A stretch of 64,000 nucleotides of DNA from Epiperipatus broadwayi (lineage: Eukaryota > Onychophora > Udeonychophora > Euonychophora > Peripatidae). Positions 55,360 to 64,000 of the stretch are shown here, piece after piece; the first letter of the stretch is position 1; the number at the start of each line of letters is the position of its first letter. Where the stretch lies: contig JAQFVV010006705.1 of NCBI GenBank assembly GCA_028023455.1, positions 124,001 through 188,000 on the forward strand, read 5' to 3'. The notes under the pieces were generated by a model that did no database searches, had not been told where the DNA came from, and worked only from the letters and a program-made list of their open reading frames with translations. The translations under genes were made by a program, and so were the position numbers.

Positions 55360-57125
55360 TTTCCAAATATTAAGACAAGTAAATGATTTACTCAAAAGCG
55401 TCAACAAAATAATCGCTGAAAATAAATGTATAATAAAAGGTAATTAAATAATCGGAGTGTTAAATTATATTTTAAAATTTATTATATTGACTATGTTCTT
55501 AAAAAATATTAAAGTAAATAAATTCTTGCTTATGAATAAATATTACTTTTGTATAAAGTAAATAAACTGGTTGTGTTAAATAGTTATCTTTTATTAAAGC
55601 AAATGTTTGCAACATTTTTAAATTTAGTGAAAACTATTTGCGTAAACAACACTATATCTTTTCTTTTTTGTGACATTTATGTGGTTGTCTATTTATTTAC
55701 TTATGCCGTTTGTTTACTTTCAGTTATTTTTTAAATATATGCTAATAAAAACACACACACACACATACATGTTACTCAAAACAATATATATATAAGTAGC
55801 AATAATTACACTTTACTATACTTCAGAGCCTTTTCTTGTAAGTCTAAAATTATTGGCGCAATTGTCTCTTATACTCCTTCACCAGATAATAAAAGAGAAG
55901 TTACCTTGCAGAAAATATTTAAAACAGTCTTTAATACAAGGGTTCCCAAACTGGACCCATGCCCTCAGGGAATACAGGAAGCTTGTCTAGGAAGTAAAAT
56001 AGGTAGCATCTAAATAAGTTATTGTGCTATTATTATATTCCCAAAATAGTTATTTTATCAACATTTTGGGGTTATTCCATGTTGATTCTGCCTGTTAGCC
56101 ACACTAGCAACACTTCAGATCTTTTTTTTATCATGGACGCAATGAGGTCTCACTGCAGGGTCTGGTAATTCAAAATGCCCAGTAAAGATTCACAATAGCT
56201 AGTGAAATTGTCAGATAGTGAAGAAAATGAAGAAAAGTCCAGGAAGAATTAGTTTAAAGTTAGTTGAATCAATAGATATTTCTTATTTTTAGTTGAATCA
56301 ATAGATATTTCTTATTTTTGCTAGATATATACATCAGAATGAAATAAAAGGAGAAATTTCTTTTTTGTAAACCCTTGAAAGAAACAACAGTAACCGTGGA
56401 TATTATCAATTTGGTGTTTATTTATTTTGGTTCAAATGGCCTTTCATGGGATTGGGTGAAAAATCAGATTGCCCTGTTTTTTTATGAAAACTTAATTATT
56501 GTTTATTTTAAATCAAAAAATTAACTTTGGAAGAAAATTAAAAAGTTCATATTTTATGAACTCATTATAAAAATTTCCAATACAGTTGTGCTGGATTTAG
56601 AGTTGTTCTTATCTTTGATTATGCCTGCCATCTAGGAATAAAAATGAAAACTAAATTATTGATTTCTTACTATAAAAATAAACTGTTAAATAGTATAAAT
56701 TTAAACTGGACAAGTGTCTATTATGAAACTGAGATCACCCCATGAGGAACCTCATGTGAACCAACATAGCAGGCATTACCACTCTGGTTTCCACCAGCAG
56801 AGCTAGAAGAAAGTTAATATATCTCATATACTATTTTCACAATTAGCTGCTTGAAGTTTCTCATTCAGAATAATATTTTAAGCTATAGGCCTATAAGTGT
56901 TAATTTCATTATTGTATGAATTATGAAAAAATGCTGATCTAATTATGTAAATAAATTATAAATATTATCACTTTTTTATTTGACTGTCATTCTGTGGCAC
57001 CATGAGCAATCTTCTGCAGCTCCTATATACATTTCTGGATCTTTTTTTAAGGCTCCATATTTATTGTTTCTTTTTCAATAAGTACAACTACATTTATATT
57101 ATCTATTAAGGTTTATTTTTAATAT
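55360..57125. other. AT-rich stretch, minor repeats
   Basis: No gene. An (AC)n run at 55751-55763 and an exact 29-bp tandem duplication (AGTTGAATCAATAGATATTT...) at 56262 and 56291. GGGTTCCCAAACTGGACCC at 55940 resembles a hAT terminal repeat without a partner. Confidence 0.4.
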
Positions 57126-57129
57126 CCCC

Positions 57130-57440
57130 TACTCCCTGAGATCACCCAAAAGTAAATATATATAAGTAAAAGGATTTAAACTCAGGATTTTTCAGCCTAT
57201 TTATCCCCCATTCCATCTCAAGAAACCAATATACATGACTACATACATGCAAAAAAGATATATGATCACCAATATATATATATATTTCTTGCAAAATAGG
57301 CACTCATCAGTTGAACAAGATCACAATCTCCCACACATATATATAATCAATGCTCAGTTTATATTATGATAGTGATTTCTCAAACTTTATTGAACAGGTT
57401 TCAATCTTCCCACCCTTTCATTCCCCAAACTAATTGGGTT
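57130..57440 (-). mobile_element. Hammerhead/tRNA-like repeat, locus R6
   Basis: The minus strand reads a short body (GGGAAGATTGAAACCTGTTC, TAATATAAACTGAGCATTGA), the hammerhead (57324-57262), then a tRNA-like region with B-box-like GAGTTTAAATCC (57183-57172). Same order as R2 and R4, confirming the unit structure on a third locus. The 5' body is truncated. Confidence 0.7.
57262..57324 (-). ncRNA. Hammerhead ribozyme, core conserved
   Basis: Minus strand: helix I left strand GTGATCTTGTTCAA (57324-57311), core CTGATGA (57310-57304), helix II GTGC-CTATTTT-GCAA (57303-57289; three pairs plus a G-A at the base), GAAA (57288-57285), an AT-repeat in place of helix III, cleavage site U-A between 57273 and 57272, and helix I right strand TTGGTGATCAT (57272-57262). 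TGATC/GATCA and CAA/TTG pair. Core strands are complete, but the weak helix II base pair and (AT)n helix III make activity less sure than at 41761-41819. Confidence 0.65.
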
Positions 57441-57558
57441 ACTAACCCAGAAAACTTTGCAATCATTCCAAAAAACATCAGAAAATGATCAGAAATAGTT
57501 TGTGTGGGTAATATATTACATAATAGCTAAGATTTTACTTCATTAACGCTTAAAGTAA

Positions 57559-58176
57559 ATTAGTATATGTATGTGCTCTGCGCACAGATAATGAAGCTAT
57601 TAAAGGCTATGAAATTATTAAAATTTACCACCAAGCACCTTTGGGACAGTTTATAGTCCCATATTCATGGTGACTGTATTCTATTGATAACTATAATATC
57701 AATGCAAATTTATATGCAGATGTTAAGTGGACCATTTTCGAGATAGGGAAAAGCAGGCCTCTCTTCTGTTGATTGCTGATGGGTCACTTATGATGTAGTA
57801 AGCTTCCCTAACTTTACATTTGGTGTCGTTTGTTTCAGAGCAAATGACACTGGCTGTGGTGGGTAGAAAAGTGTGTCATTTGCTCTGAAACAAATGATAC
57901 CAAACGTAAAGTTAGGGAAGCTTACTACATCATAAGTGACCCATCAGCAATCAACAGAAGAGAGGCCTGCTTTTCCCTATCTCGAAAATGGTCCATGTAA
58001 CATCTGCATATAAATTTACATAAAATTTGCATTGATATTACAGTTATCAAATGAACACAGTCACCATGAATATGGGACTATAAACTGTCCCGAAAGTGCT
58101 TGGCAGTAAATTTTAATAATTTCATAGACAATTAATAGCTTCATTATCTGTGTGCAGAGCACATACATATACTAAT
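57559..58176. repeat. Large inverted repeat, ~300-bp arms, 22-bp loop
   Basis: Left arm 57559-57850 and right arm 57873-58176 are reverse complements with scattered differences: GCTCTGCGCACAGATAATGA against TCATTATCTGTGTGCAGAGC at the outer ends, and TTTCAGAGCAAATGACAC against GTGTCATTTGCTCTGAAA inside. The arms are not identical, so this is an old genomic structure and not an assembly fold-back. No frame. A transcript would form a near-perfect 290-bp hairpin. No other copy seen in the window. Confidence 0.9.
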
Positions 58177-58224
58177 ATATTAGATAATAGAATTTATTTT
58201 CACATTTCAGTAAAGTAAAATAAT

Positions 58225-58340
58225 AAATAATTGGTTGGTTTACTCACAAGAAGTTTGAGCACTGGAAATAAAAGAACTGGATTGTGATTGGTGGATTTTA
58301 AACTCAAGAATATGCCACTCTACTACTGCTAAAGCAGGGA
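58225..58340 (-). repeat. tRNA-derived SINE-like fragment
   Basis: The plus strand reads GGTTTACTCACAAGAAGTTTGAGCAC... to TGCCACTCTACTACTGC; reversed, GCAGTAGTAGAGTGGCA is the A box region. The B-box region is weak. Confidence 0.45.
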
Positions 58341-58608
58341 TCTCAATATTTATAGTAAATTTAAAAAATAGTCATATAGTTAGTTGTTCAGAATATCATG
58401 TGATGGTAGTTGAGTATTTAAAAGTTTCGTTCAGTTGGTTTGAATTGAGGTTACTTTATTTCTGTTTGTTACAGGAGAATCAATTCCTCCACTTTGACTT
58501 CCACGCCTAACTACACTTCTAAGTATATTTATATTATTAAACTGCTTCCATGAAACACACACACACATATGTATACAGTGCACCAAGCTTGCCAATCTGC
58601 TAGTGGTC

Positions 58609-58750
58609 GGATTTGATCCATTTACCATTCGTTTAATGAAAATAGTTAGATACCCATTTACTGATCAAGATTGGATAGGTAGGATTTGTTCCATTTACTA
58701 TTTTAATGAAAAAATAGCTAGATACCCATTTACTGATCAAGATTGGATAG
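58609..58750 (+). repeat. Tandem duplication of a SINE 3' domain, 73-bp unit
   Basis: GGATTTGATCCATTTACCAT and TAGATACCCATTTACTGATC, AAGATTGGATAG occur twice, from 58609 and from 58682. The domain also occurs at 49985 and 59555 beside tRNA-like heads. Confidence 0.7.
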
Positions 58751-59448
58751 CTAGCCGACTTTTTTAAAAAATACATGCCTATTGATTTTTTTTTAATTTT
58801 AGTCAATCTGAATTTGAACTCAAATCATTTGTATGACAGTCCGATAGCCAAACACTTATTATGTATACATATACGTGTGTGTAATATTTTGAACAAATTA
58901 AATGAACAAATAATTCCGTCATTCCCTTTTGTCATTATGTTTGTGATTTCAGGTGAATAGCACATCTTTGTGTATATGTAACATGCCTGCGTATACGTGT
59001 ATGTTTGTGCGTAAAAAGCAAAATCACGTAGCATCACATTCTGATTTAGGAAAGCACCAACAACATTTTTTATTCCTTTTAATCTTTAGCATTAACTTTT
59101 TTCCCTATAAAAATTGGATTATTATTATTTTCTTCAAGCGAATGCACTTTTCATTTTACTTCTAAATCCGTCAGATATTAAAAGTAAAAAAAAAAGAGGA
59201 AAAAAGAGTAGACCTTTATACTTGAAATCTCAATATTTGATATTGTCAAATAAAATTTTCATTTGTTTATAATAATGTTGTAGATGTGCTTTAGTTATTC
59301 GGGAAATAGTAGCAATTTAGTATATATTATTAGTCAAAGTTTGGCAATATAACTGGTTTTTCATCATTCCGTGTAAGTTGAAAAATAAAACCATGTAAAA
59401 AATAATTAGAATTTTATTTATCTCAAATGATGTGATGTATTCAGGGTC

Positions 59449-59600
59449 TTGTGATGCAGTGGTAAAATATACTGTCATGTTTATAGTTCAAATCTCAAAA
59501 CATTTTTTCTTTAAGTAGTTAAATTATATTCATCCATCGAACCATCCCTTACTGCTCAGTAAATGGGTATCTAATTATTTTTAGATATAAGTAAAAGAGG
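59449..59600 (+). mobile_element. tRNA-derived SINE, plus strand
   Basis: GTGATGCAGTGGTAAAATAT (A box region), ATAGTTCAAATCTC (B box), then a body to CTCAGTAAATGGGTATCTAA, the reverse of the 3' domain at 58650. No duplication identified. Confidence 0.55.
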
Positions 59601-59609
59601 AATAAAAAA

Positions 59610-60200
59610 CGCTCAAACTTTTATTACCAAGCAGTTGGCAAGCCTAGTAAATACTTTCTTATTCTGTAATGTTTTTTTGTGAGGGGTTACTAAAGAGGCC
59701 TTTGGCCGATAGTGGGCTATTTATTTATAATATGTTTTAACCTACGGTGAATGTGGCATATGCTAAATGCACACATTACTATGCAATAATTTTATAGTTT
59801 CTTGTTAATTTAACTTTTCTTAGACAACTGCAAATTATAACTATATGGCTAACTGCTCTACATTTTGAATAATCTATTGCCTATATATACACATACCCAT
59901 ACAACTACGCTCATTCCAATAGACTATGAGGACATTTAACGCCCTCGAAAACGCTTATCTTCGATAATAATTTTCATACAATCACCGCTTTTCTTATAAG
60001 TGCGTGTCAGCGCATATATTATAAGTTCTAGTTTCTTTTTAGATCATTTGTACGTTGAAATTTTAAATTAATATATAATATTATTAAAATCAGTCAACAC
60101 TTAGACGATCTTAATATCAATAACAATCACAATCTCAACCTGTTGTCAAGGTAACCTCCTTTTAACAGTAAATGTACAATCAAAAGAAAGAAGTGGAGTT
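59610..60200. other. Unannotated, somewhat CpG-bearing
   Basis: No gene. 59930-60050 contains several CpGs (AACGCCCTCGAAAACGC, AAGTGCGTGTCAGCGC). TGTTGTCAAGGTAACC at 60141 is another X-box-like half similar to those at 53770 and 53905. Confidence 0.3.
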
Positions 60201-60209
60201 CAACTAAAC

Positions 60210-60435
60210 GTATTGTTAGAAGAAATGACAATAGATGGGCAGTAGAAATTTTAAACTGGATTCCAAGAGATTCTAAAGCACATCGAAATAGACTATATGT
60301 AAGATGAATGGATGCCATAAAGAAGTTTACCGGTGTGATAGAGAGAAGAAGAGCTAAAAATTGGAAAAAATGAATTAAATTTGGCCAGCTCTTTCGTCTT
60401 GCAATAGATCAATAAAGACTAAAAATGATACTATA
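60210..60435 (+). pseudogene. RTE-type LINE 3' end, copy 3
   Basis: Frame RRNDNRWAVEILNWIPRD, then LYVR, stop, MDAIKKFTGVI, then ERRRAKNW and a weak GQLFRLAIDQ, the C-terminal end of an RTE-clade ORF2. The tail ATAAAGACTAAAAATGATA is a decayed version of the trinucleotide tail. Older than the 60900 copy. The antisense frame is a shadow. Confidence 0.7.
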
Positions 60436-60884
60436 TATACACAATTACATCTTTATGTTATAGGTCAACGATGTAATTTGTTTTCCAAAGCTTCTTATAA
60501 ATCAAGTCTCTTATAATAAGTAAGCAATTACAATGTCTTCCAATAAAAAAAGAAATCTTGTTATTAGATATTCAAAATATGCCATTTCTTAAAAATATTG
60601 CTATAATGAATAATTGTTTTCTTTATGACAATAATGAATACAGATTGATGATCATTCCTATCATAAATTGTTATATAAAAGATTTCATATGGGGGGGGGT
60701 GTATTGAATATATAAAAGATTTCCTTAAAAAAAATCTGTGTTGAGAGTTTTAATAAGAAGCAGTAATAATATAAGATTTGTTACTGATATATATATATAT
60801 TCACTCATATTAATATAAAATAAATCTTTGGGAGTATGAGCAAAATAAAACTATTATGATATATATATATACGCACAGGGGTGA

Positions 60885-61665
60885 TATTCAAAATGTTTAA
60901 CAACAGGTATGCTGATGCATGTTAGGAGTAACAAGAAGAGATCGAAAACGCAATATATGGGTAAGAGAATAATCAGGCGTTATTGACCTCATTGAAAAAA
61001 TTAAAAGACTGGAGTTGGGCTGGACATATTACTAGAAGAGGTAATAACAGATGGACAATTGAAATCTTAAACTGGATTGCAAGAGATTGTAAAAGATCCA
61101 GAAAGAGACCACATGTGAGATGGATGAAATAACAAAGTATGCAGGGGTGATGTGAAGTTAAAGATCGGAGAAGATGGATTGAACTTGGAGAGACCTTCAT
61201 CCTGCAGTGGATTGATAATGGTTGATGGTGATGATGATGCTGATAAAGAGAAGGTAGGAGGTAAATAAATAATATTTACTATATTAATATTATTTTCAGT
61301 TTTATTGAGAGATTGTAGAAAACGTATTCTAAATAATCACTCAAAAAAAAATATTCAATGTTCTTATCAATAGTAGCACATGGAATACAAATACCATACT
61401 TAATCTAATAAAATAAGGTTGTTCCGCGTTGAAGCATCCCAGGTGGCAGCACATTTGACAGCTCTAAACTAACTAAATTATAACTTTTATAGATGTAATT
61501 AATTATAAAACTTTTTTTTTTAATTTACAATTTTTATTTTTTAAAAAGGTAGCAATCGATTTATTATTTTGTGGAGTTCGTTTTAATAACAGATATGAAA
61601 ATTTTTAAAAATTGTAGCAGGTATGGCAGTACCCATGCATACCTGTTGAATATTACCCGTATGTG
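60885..61665. mobile_element. Possible TIR element carrying an RTE insertion
   Basis: CAGGGGTGATATTCAA...ACAGGTATGC at 60887-60914 and, reversed, CGGGTAATATTCAACAGGTATGC at 61665-61633 are similar inverted ends. If real, the RTE fragment lies inside. The repeats are short and no duplication was found. Confidence 0.3.
60916..61250 (+). pseudogene. RTE-type LINE 3' end, copy 4 (best preserved)
   Basis: From about 61018 the frame reads WAGHITRRGNNRWTIEILNW, IARDCKRSRKRPHVRW, a one-step shift, then RRRWIELGETFILQWID near the end, typical of the extreme C-terminus of RTE-clade ORF2 proteins. A (GATGGTGATGATGAT) tail follows at 61224-61240. About 100 C-terminal codons remain; reverse transcriptase and endonuclease are absent. 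Frameshifts make it a pseudogene. It is the template for recognising the three other copies. Confidence 0.8.
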
Positions 61666-61838
61666 CATACACTTGCGCTCGCCCAGTGGGTGTTAAATCA
61701 AATACATTAACATATTTTTAATAAGGCATATACATTGAATTATAAATGGGAATTTTCATATAATAATTAGAAAAAAAAGTCCAGTAATAATGTAATTAGG
61801 TAACCACTAAAAATTAACAACTCAAGTTGAACAATGTG
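61260..61838. other. AT-rich stretch, short palindrome
   Basis: CAGGTATG and CATACCTG at 61619-61648 form a small palindrome that overlaps the candidate TIR. Nothing else recognised. Confidence 0.3.
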
Positions 61839-62175
61839 CTCTAAACCAGCGGTTCTTAAACTTTTCTGGTTCGTGACCCCCTTTCAAATTTAAAAATTTA
61901 CAATGATCCCCACCATTCATATGCAGCGAAATATTAAATCAACATTGTAGGAAGACTATATTTTATTCTATAAATGTAATATATCATCTTTAGAAAAATA
62001 TGTGAAAATAATAAAAAAACTAAAAATTTAATAAAAGTGACTGTATTATTTACATGAATATGAATTTTTATTCATAGTAGAAAATTTATATATATAAAAA
62101 AAAAAAAAAGTTAAAATGGGGGCAATTTTCCAAATTTTTTTCATGACCTCCACTTTAAGAACCACTGCTCTAAAC
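61839..62175. mobile_element. Non-autonomous hAT element with 8-bp target duplication
   Basis: The element 61847-62167 (321 bp) begins CAGCGGTTCTTAAAC and ends GTTTAAGAACC-type TTTAAGAACCACTG, inverted termini in the hAT style (CAGTGGTTCTTAAA). It is flanked by CTCTAAAC at 61839-61846 and 62168-62175, an exact 8-bp duplication as hAT transposases make. The sub-terminal GTTCGTGACCCCC / GGGGGCAATTTTCC regions are also typical. No transposase inside. Confidence 0.9.
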
Positions 62176-62388
62176 AACCAACAATAATTTTTTGTCTGAT
62201 TTAAAGATGTTCTTTATCTGTTTAGTAAAATGAAACAAAAGCTATGGTTGGTTGCTAAATCATGTAGTTTAGTTTAGATTATCAATTTCATTTGGTCGTT
62301 ACTAATTATATTAATGTGGCTGCCCCCCTCCCCCTAGCTTTTACATAGAAATTGCTTACATCTTATAAAATCTTAAAATATTCAATAT

Positions 62389-63545
62389 ACACCTGGGTCT
62401 CGTTTTATGCGGATTATTTTAATGCAATTTTGAAGTTATGCAATTCATGTTTCTTCTTAATATCTTTCATATTTCCCTATATTTATCAGATATCAAGAAA
62501 TTTAAATTATTAATAACTTATTTTCACTTGAAATACTTTTTTTTGTTCAACAATATAATATTATATTAGCAGCTAATGTGAATATGGTCTGAAGCTGCAT
62601 TTAGAATCTTAGCTTCTATGTAAATATCCTACTTTTATTAATGAGTAAATAATAATAATAATAGATTTATACTTACATATAAAAATATCGCAATAAATAT
62701 TGAAAAATTTTAAACTTTTAAAATGTATTTTGTTAGATATAACAGAAATAAATAATCTTAGATTTTTAAAATAAATAACAAAGATTTTATTGATTTTGTA
62801 AACTGAAAATAATCTTTCTAATGATAATGTATAATCTTTTTGTTTTGATTGCGATCTCATTTTTTAATATAGAAACAAAATGTGAACATTTAAAATTTAT
62901 TTCAGTAGTAAAAATCAGTTAATCATAAATTTTAGGTTGATGAGTGAGACAAAGACAAACGTCAGAAAATACTGAAATTGAGAGTTTCCTGCAATGAACA
63001 ACATCTTAAATTCCAATGAGAGCTAAATAGTTATATGTCTGGATATCATGAACTTTATAAACAATTAGTAAAATCATTGTCTCAGAGTTTAATCACCGAT
63101 TTCATTGCCAACATAAAACCATTAACATGGCACAAGACTGAAAGTGGCGCTAGTTGTACTTCCACTTGTGATGAATCTGATTTCTTATCAGTTTACAAAT
63201 GAACTGCATATTGTCAAATAGTGATAATGATTAAAATACATATGAAAAAATGTAAAATTAAATACTGTAGTTAATAAAAAAAAAAGTAAAAAAGTTTGTC
63301 TTATATTAATTTTTTTCAAATATTTGATATTTTTTATTAGTCATACTTTAGTTTCTTTCCTTATTTTTTTAATGCAAATTTTAAAGTAATTTTTCATTGC
63401 TGCTTTGCTTTTATGCCATTTCTGAAAATTACAAAAGCTATCCCCCATTTTTCAAGGTAAGTTAAGTCTATTTTTATGTCATTTTTTAATGCAGGTTTTC
63501 TGGGGAACCTATCTACTGCATAAAATGAGACCCAGGTGTATATTA
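62389..63545. mobile_element. Candidate ~1.15-kb TIR element
   Basis: ATACACCTGGGTCTCGTTTT (62389) and, reversed, ATACACCTGGGTCTCATTTT (63543) are near-identical inverted termini of about 25-30 bp, continuing with ATGC(G/A)G. Target duplication is hidden in AATAT/ATATT. Frames inside (83 codons at 62609-62860 and 71 codons at 63394-63609, both minus) are lysine/isoleucine-rich and unrecognised. 62935-63200 is less AT-rich and might hold a decayed coding part. Superfamily unknown. Confidence 0.6.
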
Positions 63546-63549
63546 CTTT

Positions 63550-63895
63550 CATAGTGACCCGATTTGTTGTTGGTAAAATTTCAGAAAATTGTGAATCTTC
63601 AAAAGCCATTTACATACCAAAACATCTATCTGATTTATTATCCATGTAATATTGTTGGTGTCAGATTAAAAAAAAACCATTATGCTGTCTTAAGAGCTTT
63701 GAATAAAATCATACAAAAGCCTTGTTTGTTGCTAAGGTGTATGGATTTTTATAGGGCTGTAAATTTTAATTGATAGTTATCTAGTATTGTCAATACTGGA
63801 CATTTTTTTCCTATTGAATACAAGATAATTTCTCATTATAATTCAAATATAAATATATATCATGTGAAAAAAGCTCATACTCATCGACATCAAGT
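63550..63895. other. AT-rich stretch, nothing recognised
   Basis: Short frames only; no repeat match noticed. Confidence 0.3.
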
Positions 63896-63899
63896 ACCT

Positions 63900-64000
63900 T
63901 CAATATATCACATGATCACCATCTCTTATACTAGCACATAATTGTTTATAAACAAGGCAAAACTCTCCATACAGTAGTGCCACCCTGTGCATCCATTGAT
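63900..64000. mobile_element. Foldback MITE family A, cut by the window end
   Basis: Outer segment TATCACATGATCACCATCTC, ACTAGCACATAATTG, then AACAAGGCAAAACTCTCC and ATACAGTAGTGCCACC as in the copies at 9068 and 43213. The rest lies beyond the window. Confidence 0.7.

Noticed and set aside
55930-56000. hAT terminus GGGTTCCCAAACTGG
   Set aside because: No matching inverted end or 8-bp duplication found downstream.
57559-58176. Assembly fold-back artefact
   Set aside because: Arms differ at scattered positions, which a chimeric read would not produce.

Overview
The window looks like gene-poor, strongly A+T-rich nuclear DNA (by eye about a quarter to 30% G+C) of a repeat-laden metazoan. The evidence is Penelope-like retroelement (PLE) pieces with GIY-YIG nuclease domains, RTE-type LINE 3' ends with trinucleotide tails, a second LINE lineage, several tRNA-derived SINE families with Pol III A/B boxes, hAT and Tc1/mariner relics, foldback MITEs, and long (AAT/AAC/GAT) and (CA/TA) microsatellites. 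There is no operon structure, ribosome-binding site, CRISPR array or phage gene. The species cannot be named from sequence alone; a lophotrochozoan (mollusc or flatworm) or a cnidarian would fit. I found no intact host gene. Open frames are short, and the longer recognisable ones belong to mobile elements.

Layout: 1-1390 nothing recognised. 1395-3115 a tRNA-like/hammerhead repeat split by two head-to-head PLE 3' ends. 3250-9060 mostly unique AT-rich DNA with a decayed coding stretch (5225-5770), a small inverted-repeat element (5822-5965) and a mariner relic (6780-7135). 9068-20000 foldback MITE family A, SINEs, one RTE tail, two LINE pieces and a head-to-head SINE pair. 20700-25330 foldback family B arm, a second head-to-head pair of hammerhead repeats (21480-22335) and a PLE relic. 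25400-40200 mostly a poorly defined mid-repetitive family plus B-family foldbacks, an RTE tail, SINEs and a third PLE relic. 41000-46600 a hammerhead ribozyme with intact core on the minus strand (41761-41819), a CpG-bearing stretch near 42340-42660 and more MITE A copies. 46850-56000 SINEs, a 45-bp TIR MITE, a trinucleotide array of about 670 bp and the longest LINE piece. 57130-58176 a second hammerhead locus and a ~300-bp-arm inverted repeat. 58600-64000 SINE, RTE, hAT and a ~1.15-kb TIR element, ending inside a truncated MITE A copy.

The most interesting signal is a repeat family whose unit joins a type I-like hammerhead self-cleaving ribozyme to a tRNA-like Pol III region (B box GGTTCAAATCC) and an anonymous body. 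At one locus the order tRNA-like, body, hammerhead, tRNA-like is visible (unit about 460 bp once the PLE insertion is removed), as expected of a tandem or circular-template retrozyme-like element. Two loci keep the full conserved core (CUGAUGA, GAAA, U-H cleavage site) and their helix I sequences differ by compensatory changes; other loci show stages of decay, including replacement by a microsatellite and interruption by PLEs. A second theme is the number of head-to-head inverted pairs (PLE, hammerhead repeat, SINE) and palindromic elements.
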